Origin: Trichuris trichiura
Lineage: Eukaryota; Nematoda; Enoplea; Trichinellida; Trichuridae
Length of the DNA stretch: 64,000 nucleotides
NCBI GenBank assembly: GCA_037903355.1
Contig: JBAJFE010000023.1
Span: 1,488,001 to 1,552,000 of the forward strand
Direction of reading: 5' to 3'
The first letter of the stretch is position 1. Every line of letters begins with the position of its first letter. Shown here piece by piece: positions 46,778 to 58,247 of this stretch. A program made the translations under genes and the position numbers. Under the pieces are notes generated by a model. It was not told the origin of the DNA and ran no database searches. It saw only the letters and a list, made by a program, of their open reading frames with translations.

Positions 46778-49005
46778 TACCACTTCTCCTAAGTTGGGCG
46801 TTGCCTGCGGATTCGTTCTTCGTATCTGCTCAAAAGCTATCAGTTCTGAGGTTCCGTTGTCCCTACAACAGTAGACCGTTTGTGCAATTCCCAGTTAGTC
46901 ACTATGCAAAAAATATGAAATCACTTCAGAAGTTTTCGTCTTAGACGCTTATGGTAGCTCAACATTGCAACGTTCTTCAGGTAATCTACATAGTTAATCC
47001 CGTTAGACGACATGAGGGCGTCTGCATCATTATCTTTAAAAATTCTTAGGTGGCGTAGCAACGCCAAGTACTGGGTCATGTACGCCTGGAATTGTATGAA
47101 TAAAAAGATGAGGAGCGCAAGATTTGTTGTACAATTGCTTTCTCAAGATATTCCTTTTCATCTGGAAAATCGCCTATCATCATCAGCATTCCTATGTATG
47201 CTGGCGCTTTCAGCATTCTGCAAAGGAATATAGCAACAAGAAAAAAGTATGAGCACTGCATGCTACCGTAGTTCCCTCAATTTCATTTCACCCTTCGTCC
47301 TATTACCACTGTACAATTGGCTTCCATTATCAATGTCAGCCATCAATTTTTCAAACTTGCCACTCATTTCCAAGCATTCCTGCAACATTTCGCAATTGTA
47401 TCGGAATATTTCTTCTTAAACCATACAACGCCGTGGAATGGTGATAATAAAAGAGATACTCACGAAGGAGGAAAACGTATGGTCCAAAAAGCCAAGAAAC
47501 TTATTCAACTACTTACCTCCGCGCTGACTGGTGTCAAAGTACGACTCTCAATAATTTCGTCTGCCCGTATGCCAAGTTCAGCAAACTCAGCATATAATGG
47601 AACATGCTCGTCTATCTCCTTCTTCACCATGTTAGACGCGCAAATGCTAACTGCTAGAAAAGCGCATGTTTGAAACAATGTAGCGCTTACCAATTTCAAG
47701 TATTACTTCCGATAAGCCACGTAAAACAAACTAAGGATTGACAGCAGGAAGTGACAGTAGGCTGACAGAGTGATTAGGTACATAGCTGACAGTCTTTAGC
47801 GTGAACAAACTATTGCGCATTGTCTAAAAGCGGAATAACTAAAAAATAACTTTAGCACAGCAAAACTAGCATTTGAAATCGGTTAACCGACTGCCATGTT
47901 CAAATAGGCAACATTGTGAATAAGGAACACTTTTCCTTAAAAACGTTTTTTGTCATCATCATTGAATGTTGATTATGTACTATGACGCAACATACGGAAG
48001 CAGTCTGATGATTTGGATTTTTGATGGAGCAAGCAAAAGGCCTTCAAGTCGACAAGCACGGCATGGTTCAATCTTGTGACGTGGGAAAAGACAAAAACAA
48101 ACAAACTCTGCGCTGTCGAATTATTTGCTGATGAAACCGCTTAGACAGCTTATTCATTCTATGCTATAAGCGCAAGATGGGAATAGTAAAAAATACCTTA
48201 AAAGGAAACAATGATGATTCTTTACGTACCTTATATGGCGTCATCATTTTGTGAAGCTGTGCTTAGGGGCAACGGATAAAAATGAGCGGCACTCCTTTTT
48301 TATTTTTCAGCGCTGAAACTGATTACTCATACTGACCGAGCTGAATATGAATTAGATATTCAACCGCCTGAAAATCATTAGCGCACCCACGTCGACGCTA
48401 ATGTTTTGTTTTCTGTGACACTGAGTACACTTATCAGTTGTTTAGAGACTGAAATGGAAATAATGACTTCTGTTCTTTAATAAAGCAATGTCCATTCAGA
48501 CAAGAATCATTGCACGGAAAAGATCATAGAAATACTGAACTTTTTTCATTCGGGAAATCAGGCGCCTCCAGCATATAGACGTGAAAATCTCTACTAACCG
48601 GCCAAACTTGTCTGCATAATCGTATGAAGTTTACTCATGAATGAAGAGCACTTCACGCTTATAGGCAGAGTATCCAGGAATAAGTTCTCCTTATCGGCAA
48701 ATAATCTAAAAGAATGTTCACGTTCTTAGACGCACAGCGAGTGGCTGCAATTTCAATAAATGTGATGCATTTTTTAAAGCAAGCATTGAACCTACGTAAA
48801 AAAAATATTTTTACTAGAAAAAAAGGGAGCAAAACAACCAGGGCTAAAAAAGTAGGCGCGAAAAGCAGTCTTCCATTTTAACGCGTTACTCACGTTTTTT
48901 CGTATTTTCAACGCCGAATCGCGTTAGATTCAGCTGAAAACACAGCGAATCGCTATGGGAAGTGTAATTTCCAATCCTAAAAATTATGAGCGCTTTTTAA
49001 ATTTT
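46778..49005. other. Segment present only in duplication copy 1
   Basis: At copy 2 position about 58,990-59,012 the sequence jumps from the match of 46,776 to the match of about 49,007. The 2.2-kb copy 1 piece contains gene M1 and AT-rich sequence. It has no terminal inverted repeats that I can see, so loss from copy 2 is more likely than insertion into copy 1. Confidence 0.8.
46921..47630 (-). CDS. Gene M1, unassigned small helical protein, 4 exons
   Basis: Exons 47630-47517 (from ATG: MVKKEIDEHVPLYAEFAELG), 47379-47307 (ECLEMSGKFEKLMADIDNGS), 47206-47133 (PAYIGMLMMIGDFPDEKEYL) and 47085-46921 (AYMTQYLALLRHLRIFKDND, ending KRLRRKLLK and a TGA). All junctions are GT/AG with matching phases, giving 141 residues. 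The frame is open further upstream of the ATG (to 47,699) with a hydrophobic run (LFQTCAFLAVSICAS) that would act as a signal peptide if an earlier start were used. Mostly helical, Lys/Arg-rich at the C-terminus. No family is recognised. It is absent from duplication copy 2. Confidence 0.6.
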
Positions 49006-49283
49006 AAAATAACCATTTTCAATCGCTAACGCGTTTGAATTAACGTCATTGACGTTGACACTATACAGTAACGAATGTATCCTACAGTTCATCAATGACC
49101 GTAAAAGTGTGCGTACGGTAAGCAGTCGCTTAAAACCAGATTTGGGCATTTTGGAAGACAATCTTTGCGCGCTTTGGAGTTTCATCCTTCCTTAACTTCC
49201 ACAACCAAGTCTGCAGAGTGATCAGTAAGACAAAATAACTTACACACCCATATTTGAACGCAAAGTAATCATTCCACGTTTCA

Positions 49284-49284
49284 G
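49284..49284 (+). other. Probable spliced-leader acceptor of gene N
   Basis: CACGTTTCAG ends 7 bases before the ATG at 49,292 and is conserved in copy 2 (GACGTTTCAG before 59,294). Confidence 0.5.
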
Positions 49285-49291
49285 TCAGAAA

Positions 49292-50031
49292 ATGAATCCA
49301 GAAAACAACGAACTCCCGCTTAGCACCCGTCAGTACGTTCACGAGCTCCTACTTGCTTCATTACGTGTTTACGCTGTGCGTTATTTGAGCATCATAGAAA
49401 GGCTGAACAACATTTTGGAAGAACTGCGACTTTACACCAGCAGTTCTACAGAAGAGCTGGATCGTAATGGCAATAACCTTTTCGGGGAGATGCAACGTGA
49501 GGACAATGTTCCTCCAGTGCAGGCAAGCACGCCTCACCAGTCCACGTTGGAAGTATGAGAATTTGTGCCTCGCTGTTGTTGCTTATACTTTTGTTTTTCT
49601 TTTTTAGCCTCCTCCAGCCCAACCAAATTATTCCACCAATTATTTCAGCTTCAGTGACTTGGAAATGTATGGACCGATTCCTGCGTTAATTATAATCGAC
49701 GGCTTTTGTTATTACTTTACGCTGCGTCCAATCACTGAACGAGTGGCGGTAAGCACATTCGTTAACTTGACCTACATCAAAAATAGCTGAAGAAGTCAGC
49801 AGTTAATTAATTCTTAACGCTAAAGCGCTGTTAATTTGCTTCACGCACGTCTTATACTCCACTTTGCAATTCTTTGAAGTTTCTGCTACCTGTTAGGTAA
49901 ATTTCATATGGCCAGTGTTCATGTGTTCTGCATATAACTGTCATCAATTGACATCTGACGGAAAAGTGGTTGGAATCCATTTAAAAACACTGCCATTCAC
50001 TCAAGTGATCGCACGATTTCACTTGATGTAG
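49292..50031 (+). CDS. Gene N, unassigned protein, 3 exons (copy 1, intact)
   Basis: Exons 49292-49552, 49608-49748 and 49897-50031 (GT/AG, phase 0 at both joins) give 178 residues. It starts MNPENNELPLSTRQYVHELL, has a helix (SIIERLNNILEELRLY), a polar middle ending TPHQSTLE, then a Pro-rich join (PPPAQPNYSTNYFSF) and a hydrophobic C-terminal half (ALIIIDGFCYYFTLRP, VNFIWPVFMCSAYN, GKVVGIHLKTLPFTQVIARF). The C-terminal half could be a small folded or membrane-associated domain. No family is recognised. The AG 7 bases upstream of the ATG supports the start. The duplicate at 59,294 has a stop codon in exon 2. Confidence 0.65.
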
Positions 50032-50881
50032 CTCATGGTGATTCTCATTTTCTTCCAATGGTACATTGTAACAATGACTCTTTTACACTTCATGGAACAA
50101 GCATTTAAACATGGCGGACCTCTTAGTATCGCTAATCATGCGGATAAAGTTTAACTTATGATTATTATTAATAATACGAGTTTCGAAGAAAGAGCGCATG
50201 CTTCAGCTCCTTCTGAGCAGAGCATAACGAGGCACGTGTGCGTCAAACAGCTACTGACACAAAGTACATCCTAAATAACAAAAGAGGAGCGCAAACTATA
50301 TCACTTCAGCAGATAGATGTGCTAATCGGAATTTGCGTCTAATTCATCTCTTTTTACAAACTGATAAGCGCAAGAGTGTTCAATTCAAAATGCTTTTGTT
50401 GACAGAGATCTGGCTAGAATGGGAAGAATGCAACAAGCATGGAAGGAACAAAACATTCAAGAACATACAAAATTTTTTTTCACTTTCAATCGTAAAAGCG
50501 GTTTGCCTACGAAGATGAAGACTCAATGCTCCATACGCGCAATAGTAATTAAATTATTTAGCTTTGGTTTAGCCATATTCAAAGTTGGTCAAAAGAAGAA
50601 CAATGGACTCATTGAAAACTTTGGCAATAGATTTTCCAAATATACTTGACTTTCTGCATGTTATTCAAAATAAATATTATCAATACCGTTTGCCTTCTGT
50701 TGCGCTCTATAATTCTTCCGTTTGCTATAATGTCTTTGGTGCAATGGTTTAAAACACTTCAAACGAAATGTTGCAATGAATAGCATCCTTCAGCCAAAAG
50801 TTTCTAAAGCAACTTACCGCTTTTGCATGAGCAAAGACCCTGTGATAGCTTAATAAAAGTTTTTCCTTGTTCTATGCTAAG

Positions 50882-52176
50882 ACCAAGCAGCAGGTTTATT
50901 GTTACTCAGTTTTAGAGTTAGCTAAGCCTGCGTCACTGAAAACTCATTTTTCGTCACTTCGCTTATATGTTCATAGCCTTAATAGTAAGTACAAATTGTT
51001 GGAAGTTTGTGAAGTTGATTCTATAATATGGAGAATGGCCAAACAGTGAGAATGGAAACCGTAAAACTAACAAATTATTTCATGATTACGATAGTTTGTA
51101 GGGCCGGATTGATATACAATCACTGGCAAGCCATTCTTCAAATTTTCAAGCTTCTACAGCAAGGACTAACCGTGACCTGACATGCAGATAATCATGGGAC
51201 AGCTATGAACAATACAAATGTTTATATTAACTGTTGATTACCAGAAGGAGTCAGCCTAAAGACCATATCATTTAAGTAAAATGAAAGCCAATCGGTAGCT
51301 TTTTTGAAAAACAAGCAGGGTAAAAGCCGTAAATATTTTTGAAACGGAAATTTACAAGTTACAAAGAGCAAAGAGAAAAGAAGAAAAGCTAATCGGTAGT
51401 GTAACAATTAAACTTCAGAACTTCCTTCGTCGTTTCGTAAATTAAAACGGTGATAATCTTTGATGAAAACCGGCAGATCATTTCCGCTTCAGTCGCACCT
51501 GGTTTTGTTCGTTCATCCATCGGTTTGTCAGAAACAGAAATGACGTTTGCAAGGAGCTGATTAGGGAAAGCTGAAAACGTTATGCATCCATTGAAAATAC
51601 GCGCTTTGCGTTTGCGCGCTTGTCTTGCAGGCTGAATACGTTCTATTAAATCTTAGTTGGATTAGAACAAAACAGCAGTTAACAGGCGCACGAAACTACT
51701 GTGTTATCAAACGAAACTGAGCACGAATAATCATCAGGATAAAGTTACTTATCTATATATTGAAAAGCCTAAATAATGCGTATACATTTTGTTTAAAGGT
51801 AATCAGAATGAGAGAAATTTAACAAGTACGTTTACTATGCACTCTGCAGCCAAAACTGAATTCTATGCTTAGCTTATCTTAACTAATACAGTAGACTATC
51901 CCTTTTGGGTCATCGCTGTGCGGCGCTTGAAAAATTGCTTTTCTGTGTCTTCTCTTTTGGTCATTGAAAATATACAATACAAATCCTAATCACGGATAGC
52001 GAAACGTTTTGACAGTTCTTGCAACAGCATACGTAATTGTTTTCATTGCATTGATGTATCAGCTCAGCTTTAAAAAGTATTTTATCCCTGAATGTATGGA
52101 GAAGATCAAGACGGTTCACTACACTCTTAAAAAAACAATTTGGCAGCTCAAAGCTGTGCTCGTGTACAAGCGTTGA
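50882..52176 (+). pseudogene. Gene P, membrane-anchored protein, 3' exons (copy 1, frameshifted)
   Basis: Exon 50882-50984 (TKQQVYCYSVLELAKPASLK, donor GTAAGTAC) joins in phase with the last exon starting at 52,016, which encodes one transmembrane helix (LATAYVIVFIALMYQLSF) and a short cytosolic-like tail (KKYFIPECMEKIKTVHYT). Relative to copy 2 one base is missing in the A-run near 52,128-52,134, so the tail ends early at 52,176 instead of continuing about 25 more residues. Upstream exons are not identified. Function unknown. Confidence 0.45.
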
Positions 52177-54043
52177 TTACTCATACTGATGTAGAAGTAA
52201 CGAGGAAACAGGAAACGGGAATCATTGTCGAATTATCCACATATCATTAGTGTGATAATGTCAGCAGTTTTTCGCAGCGCCATGTTTTTCATGGCTGTTG
52301 AAGTGGAAGTACTGACGTCGGTTTATTGATATGAACTGGCGCCCACTCATATTTGAATCATCTCACAGATAAAGTGCAGCAAGCAGCGTACTTTTTCCTT
52401 CAGGATGTTGGGTGCCAGACTAGTCATAGGTGTGAAGTTTTAGTCCATCTCTGCCACTCGCAACCTATTTGCTTGGTAACATTAATTCTTACTGAGAAAC
52501 TATTCTAAATGGATGCTGAATACATAGGAAAGTGCTGAAAGGTAGAAAAGTTTTGCACGGTTGCTGAATAGCGTCTGTTTAGGGAAGTTATATGCACTTT
52601 TTGGTTTTTAAGTTTTGCTTCCGTAGTTACCTACGAGCTATAAGAAATTTTTTCAACTATCTAGCTCATAGGATAAGTACAAAGGTTGTGCCTGTATTTT
52701 CAAAAGGGAACGGAATAAAATCAAGACGTTCCTAAGCGACGGTGACGCATTGCTTCGCAAGTAGAAGGCACAATGAATGCCGGAATTTAGATAGATATAG
52801 TCAAAGTGACTGTTTCTACGTTACAGTCTACCAGGATTATATCTTAGACGTGCCACTATTTGGAAAGCACTTCTAAGGAACAATGGTGCATCCGGAAGCA
52901 TGCATTTTCAAGTTTAAAGCTAGCTGCTGCTAAGCTGCTAAAATAAATAAAATAAGGGCAGGACCTGCAGCAGTCATTGATGCCCTCATTTGCATAATTA
53001 TTTTGGCGCCCAGTGTTACTCATCCATCAATTCCAAATGGGCGTCTGCAGAATCAAGTTTTTGTTCCACGAAAGCCAGTGCTCTGCTGTAATGTTGGAGC
53101 CAATCCTTTTCTGCCCTTCTACAAATTCAAATCTACAGAGAAGCGTTACATTTTAGCTTAAACTTAGGCAAAGGCTCTGTCGAATGCCAGCATGCTTAAC
53201 TTAAAGGAACCTGCATTTCCCACACGGTAGAGCGAGTAAATGTATAACCGACATGCTTCTTCCTGCATTATAAAAGTCATGGAAGTTGACGGTTTTTTCT
53301 TCGATACTGTAGTTCAGTTACGACTGAAAAAGAAGAGAACTTTTAGGAAAGCATTCTCGGAAAGCACTGTTATTTCTAAAAATTAAAACATGATCTCAGC
53401 TTGTATTAGTATTGTAACATTTCAGCAAATCTATAAAATGGCTGATCTTTTTAATGGCGCTGTCATTTGACGAAGTTCTAACAACCAAAAGAACGTCAGG
53501 AAGATTTAACTGTTAGCCATTCTGTTTATTTATTTTGTGTAGGCGTTCCGTTTCTTTATGTTTACTTTCTGTATAATTCGAATCAACTCGCTGGTACTGG
53601 AACTGAATATTTTTGAGATTTATGCTCGCAGTAGCCCGAAGCGCCCATTAAGCCGCCACCCAGCGGAAACCGTGGAGGCGTGTTAATCTTTTCGCAGACT
53701 GCAAACTCGTTAAAGACTGTTTTCCTTTTTCTTTGCGAAGTTTTGCGTATGAATTGTACCTGCTGATCTTTACCGTTACACTATTGCTTTGTATTTTTCA
53801 GAAAAAATAACTAATCCGTATTGGCAGCTTCTCTAGGGTAATCTTCAAGCCAAATCGAGTTTGTCGAACAGGTTAAAAATGTTTCACGGAAAAACACTTG
53901 TCTTTGATGAGTTCATCAGTACAGTAAACTGTTAAAAGTACCTGCAGGTCATTTTGCTTGTGCTTAGGCCTTACCTTCTTCATTGGTTAGTCAGTTTGCC
54001 GTCGTTCGTTGGTGCGTTTGGTATTGCTAGAAATTTGCTTATT
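52177..54043. other. Non-coding part of copy 1 and H2A promoter
   Basis: No protein recognised. Contains a TTAGGC-like motif and GGAACCTGCATTTC (about 53,160-53,220), shared with 40.2 kb. The last 500 bases before the H2A ATG are well conserved with copy 2. No canonical TATA box is clear; the spliced or unspliced nature of the H2A leader is unknown. Confidence 0.4.
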
Positions 54044-54445
54044 ATGTCTGGTCGCGGCAAAGGTGGAAAGGTCAAGGGGAAGTCGAAGTCTCGCTCCAGT
54101 CGTGCGGGGCTGCAGTTTCCCGTTGGGCGTATCCACCGCATGTTACGTAAAGGCAACTACGCGGAACGCGTTGGCGCTGGGGCACCGGTCTACTTAGCTG
54201 CGGTGATGGAGTATTTGACCGCTGAAGTGTTGGAGTTGGCAGGAAACGCGGCTAGAGACAACAAGAAAACCCGTATTATACCGCGTCACCTTCAACTTGC
54301 TATTCGAAATGATGAAGAGCTGAGTAGATTTTTACAAGGCGTCACAATCGCCCAAGGAGGCGTTTTGCCGAACATAAACACCAGCTTGTTGCCGAAGAAG
54401 ACTGAAATGAAAGCAGGAAAGGCTCCCGGGAAGAAAGAAGAATGA
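54044..54445 (+). CDS. Histone H2A, core type, intronless
   Basis: Encodes 133 residues with the histone fold of H2A, which pairs with H2B in the nucleosome. The start [20 protein letters not shown] and the motif [20 protein letters not shown] are typical. The fold continues with [40 protein letters not shown] and [15 protein letters not shown], and a basic tail ending GKKEE. It is not H2A.Z (wrong core) and lacks the SQ-E/D-hydrophobic end of H2A.X. No intron. An AATAAA lies 136 bases after the stop. The gene sits at the end of duplication copy 1, and its upstream region is duplicated at the window end. Confidence 0.97.
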   Translation: MSGRGKGGKVKGKSKSRSSRAGLQFPVGRIHRMLRKGNYAERVGAGAPVYLAAVMEYLTAEVLELAGNAARDNKKTRIIPRHLQLAIRNDEELSRFLQGVTIAQGGVLPNINTSLLPKKTEMKAGKAPGKKEE

Positions 54446-54580
54446 AAAAGAAGTTTTTGCTGTCGTGAAGATCGCAGACGTTGCAGGCGCGGTTGACCTG
54501 GTCTTAGCTTGTTTTTAGATGAAGATTGGAAAGTTACTACGTTATCGTTCGTTTGCAGACGTTACATTATGCTTAAAGTT

Positions 54581-54586
54581 AATAAA
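54581..54586 (+). terminator. Polyadenylation signal of H2A (AATAAA)
   Basis: AATAAA in a T/A-rich context, 136 bases downstream of the H2A stop. The 16-base stem-loop used by replication-dependent histone mRNAs is not seen between stop and signal. Confidence 0.6.
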
Positions 54587-54589
54587 AGT

Positions 54590-56005
54590 GGTACTTGCGT
54601 TCATTTCCTTCCTATACTTGTAAATGCCATGCGTAAAACAAAATAATAACGGCGTAATACCAGCAGCGTAGATTTATTTTTGTCAGCATATGTAAGCGTT
54701 CTTAATCGCGCAGTTAGTATGCTTTTAACCCTTAGATTTTCGTCGACATGTTTTCGGTTTTTTCAACTTTTGAAGCGAAAGAACAGGTTCTTTCACGAAT
54801 GTTTTATTGGCTAAGAGTAATTCTTTTCTTCCATCGTCCGTGTACGCGCCGTAAACATGAAAACGCAATGTTAAATTGGATGGCGTACTGTGTTGTTCTT
54901 CAATGACTTCTAGGATCAGTGGAAAAGCTAGTATTCATCCAATAATATTAGTCCAATTTCATTTCTTTTGAAACTATGGAAGCCTGCAATGGCCAGTCGA
55001 CTTGCTGCGAGTTGCCTGAAAGTTATATTAGCGAAGAAAAACGGAACTAAGTGTGTTAGCAGTATAGCTTTGTGGAGGATGATCAAGGAGCACGTGAAGT
55101 TCCGAATTTTCCGTAAACTTCAGGGGTTGTTCGTACGGCGATATTGTCTTGTCTGTTAAGCGACAAATCATTTGAGTTTCACGCCCTGCATTTTCCTAAA
55201 AACAAAAATTCAGTCTCCTTACGAACAAGTCCATAATTTGGATTTTAATGTATTAAAATTTAACCGGAATGGGCATTCAGTTGGCTTAGCGTGTCTAAAT
55301 AGAACGTATTTGGAAGATGAAAACGGAAAACAACAATCTTCGAAATTGAAAAGAGCGGTTTAGCAAGCACTCTGTCACGCGAGCAGATTTCAATGCTTAG
55401 GTTGAATTTTTAGGCAGAACAGTAACAACGTTTATTCATTTGAACTGACTGCCATAAGTCTCGGAAATTCAATTTATTTCCTTTTTATGCGGTTTTCCGC
55501 GCGTTTTCATTTGACTATAGAAACGATGTAAAGACCGTCAGCATGAGTTGCTGAAGATGCTTGGCAAAGCAGCTTGAAAGAATATTGTGTTTCCTAAATC
55601 AGGAAAACAGTTCAAATGGTTTTTTAAGTGTACTTACGTGCGAACACTTTTGTAAAGGCCACGTTGGAATTAACGCACAAGAAGCATAGTGCATAACAGT
55701 AAATGACAGCGGATAAAGCTGCGACCATTGGAAAAAGGATTAACGGGAAGAAATAACTTATCGGACTTTCTTAGTGACACAAAAATGAGAACTTAAAGAT
55801 TACAAAATTTGCAGCGATGATTTTCAGGTAGACTTCAGCAAGCGGTGGAGAGATATAACGACATGGAGAAGTTTACATAACTATCGCAAAGAACACTTAC
55901 GTGCCTTTAACATTGATAAAAAGGCTAACCAACTAGTTATTGTTCCTTCAATGCTAATGTAGCAGTTGCGAAGAGCAGAGAGTTATGTAGGCGTAATAGG
56001 AGTGC
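54590..56005. other. No intact gene between H2A and reverse transcriptase fragment
   Basis: Around 54,976-55,330 a plus-strand frame with in-frame stops (EACNGQSTCCELPESYISEE, later LSDKSFEFHALHFPKNKNSV) looks like a decayed coding segment, not recognisable. The rest is AT-rich and featureless. Confidence 0.35.
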
Positions 56006-56539
56006 ATGTGTTGGGACCTAAAGATTAGAGAATGGGACACGGGAGAGACGGGAAGAGAGAGACACGGAGACAACTGGGTTTTACGGTTTTACGCTCATAC
56101 ATTTTGTTATCGTTCGTTCGAATCAAATTTGAAGCCAATATGCCAAAGCTCCTGGTTGGCTCCAGCGGTATTTACCCGCAAGAAGGATGGATCTTTGCGA
56201 TTATGTGTCGACTATCGTCAACTAAACAAGCTTACGCGTAAGGACAGTTATCCCCTGCCATTACCGGATGAGGTACAAGGCAAATTGAAGGGAGCAACCA
56301 AATTCTCCGTTCTTGATTTACATTGTGGCTTCTGGCAGTTGCCAGTAAGAGAAGAAGACGTCGAGAAAACGGCCTTCTCTCCCAGCCCAGGAATGGGATT
56401 TTATGAATTTCTAACTATGCCTTTTGGATTGACAAATGGGCCCAGCTCATTCCAAAGGTTGATGGACGTGGTGTTAGAGGGAGTAGACTTCACCATGGTC
56501 TACATGGATGACATTTTGGTGTTTTCAAAAGACTATTGA
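56006..56539 (+). pseudogene. Truncated Ty3/Gypsy-type reverse transcriptase
   Basis: From about 56,141 the frame matches the finger and palm of a Ty3/Gypsy LTR-retrotransposon polymerase: VFTRKKDGSLRLCVDYRQLN, DSYPLPLPDEVQGKLKGATK, FSVLDLHCGFWQLPVREEDV, FLTMPFGLTNGPSSFQRLMD and the catalytic YMDD box (VYMDDILVFSKDY). Reverse transcriptase copies the element RNA to DNA. Only about 130 residues remain; thumb, RNase H, integrase and LTRs are missing, and the first 40 codons look unrelated. The fragment stops within 12 bases of the start of duplication copy 2. Not functional. Confidence 0.88.
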
Positions 56540-56852
56540 GTCAGACTACTAAGAAACTTGAAAAGGTCAAAATGACTATTGAGTGAAAATTTGCAGGGAG
56601 CTGCTGCACCTCAATTGACAGAAATTTTGAATATGCAGGCGTGTCAATGACGCCATAGTAAAAATTGACTCGACCAAAGCTTAGAATAGATCCAAAACGT
56701 ATTGTTCGCTTCAATGACACATTTGTACGTCTGCCTGGAAAGTAAGGAAGAAACTTCACTTGTAAAAGTATTTTTGCGCAGCAGCTAAAATGCCGTGTAC
56801 TGACCTATTCTGCACTTTGAGTCATTCGTTCTTTAGCATAGTTGAACGAACT

Positions 56853-57067
56853 TCGTTTCTTGGTCCGGGACAATATGTTCTCATAATGAAGAAATTTATT
56901 ACGGATATGTCCCGTTTGTTTTGTATATAAAAAGACTCCGTAAATTTCGGGTCAACCGAGACCTCAGCCAACTTAAGAGCGCTGATAACAGGTCTCGAAT
57001 GACCTGAAACCTCTGGAGTCTTTTTATATACAAAACAAATGGGACATATCCGCAGTAAATTTCTTCA
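56853..57067. mobile_element. Fold-back element inserted only in copy 2
   Basis: Arms 56,888-56,939 and 57,015-57,066 are inverted copies of about 52 bp (starts GAAGAAATTTATTACGGATA) with few mismatches, and the interior also pairs (ACCGAGACCT with AGGTCTCGA). The site GTTGAACGAACTT before and GTTTAACGAACTT after looks like a target duplication; copy 1 has a single GTTTAACGAACTT at about 44,847. Non-coding. Confidence 0.85.
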
Positions 57068-57681
57068 GTTTAACGAACTTACTCAAAGTTTCGATCTGTT
57101 GGAATGTATCCTGCTCATTTTTAGCTAATGATCTTCTAGCTGACTTAAAAGTGTCCAGATCTTCGCTTTCAAGCTTTCATACGCCGCTTCATTAGTGAGA
57201 ATGAAGAATAAAGTCACTCCTTGTGAAAGTGGTTTGTAAAGCTGACATATAGTTTTTATTTCAAACTATCCATGAAAGCGTCATGAAGAAGAAGTGGTAA
57301 AAATAGAAAGAATGACCTACTAAGGTCTGTAATCTTCATTCTGCGAAAGTAACAATTCCTGGAAGCATAGCCGTTTCTACTTTAAGGGCTGAGAAAAATG
57401 TTTGCCAGCGTTGACCAGCGCGTCCTAAAAAAAGGCGCTGCAGAATGATATAAGGTTTAGAACCAAACTTAATAGTACCCCAATGAGTGCATATGCAATT
57501 TCATGTTCACAGACGGCAAAGTAATGATATCGTTTGCAAAAGATATTGTCAGTTTTCCCGCAATCCATCTCTATCACTGCGGCGGCTGCATTCCCAACGT
57601 TGCATAGAAATAGCACATAAGATAAATACTAAATGTGTTGGGATACGCCTGCAAACGTCCGTAGTTTTCTCCTTGTCGTTA

Positions 57682-58247
57682 TCATTTTCTGCCGCGTCGT
57701 CTGCAGCTTTTCTTCTTAGAAGCACCACCGCCGCCACCAGATTCCTTAAGCCTTTTTTCATTATCTGTCGTAGTCTTCTCTTGGCATTTGTCATCATTAG
57801 AAGAAGATGGCCTGCTGGAAAAACGTAATTGCAATTCAGCGTACTTGCGCTTGGGTTTATTTAAATACAGCAGCAACCTCTGAGCATGACGGCTTACCTT
57901 AAACGACATGCCTTTTCGCTCTCCGAACATATTTTCGCAGTATCCCTTGAATCATTATCCTGAAAATCATTTCTTTAACTTTATTTTTTCAAGGAACAAA
58001 AGCTAATCAACGCCGGCGACGCTGATGCATTAAACAAACAAATTACCGCAATGGAAAAACGGTTTTCTGAGAGACACTTCACGTGTTCACTCAATTCTTC
58101 CTCTTTGAATATGCGTTTCAGCGTGGCTAAAACAAACCGTGACAAGTTAAAATTTTAAAACCGCCCATGACATTTACCCTTTGCGAAGAACAGTTTCTCA
58201 ATTACCCACTGGGCGTGATAACGCAGCTCGCTGTAGCATAGTCTACG
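57682..58247 (-). pseudogene. Gene M2, copy 2, splice donor lost
   Basis: Exons equivalent to copy 1 at 58247-58178, 58126-58047, 57959-57933 and 57879-57682. The coding frames stay open, and the last exon ends SCRRRGRK. The donor after the 27-base exon has changed from AAG/GTATG to AAA/ATATG, so normal splicing to the last exon should fail. The gene is probably decaying, or uses another donor. Confidence 0.55.

Larger units (their letters stand above)
44551..53986 (+). repeat. Segmental duplication, copy 1
   Basis: Matches 56,550-64,000 in the same orientation over nearly its whole length. By eye identity is above 90%, with small indels. Homology starts near 44,551 (AAGTTTGAATAGGTCAAAAT against AACTTGAAAAGGTCAAAATG at about 56,562). 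Copy 1 holds about 2.2 kb (about 46,778-49,005) that copy 2 lacks. It ends at the promoter side of the H2A gene; position 53,986 corresponds to 64,000. It contains genes M2, M1, N and P. Confidence 0.95.
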
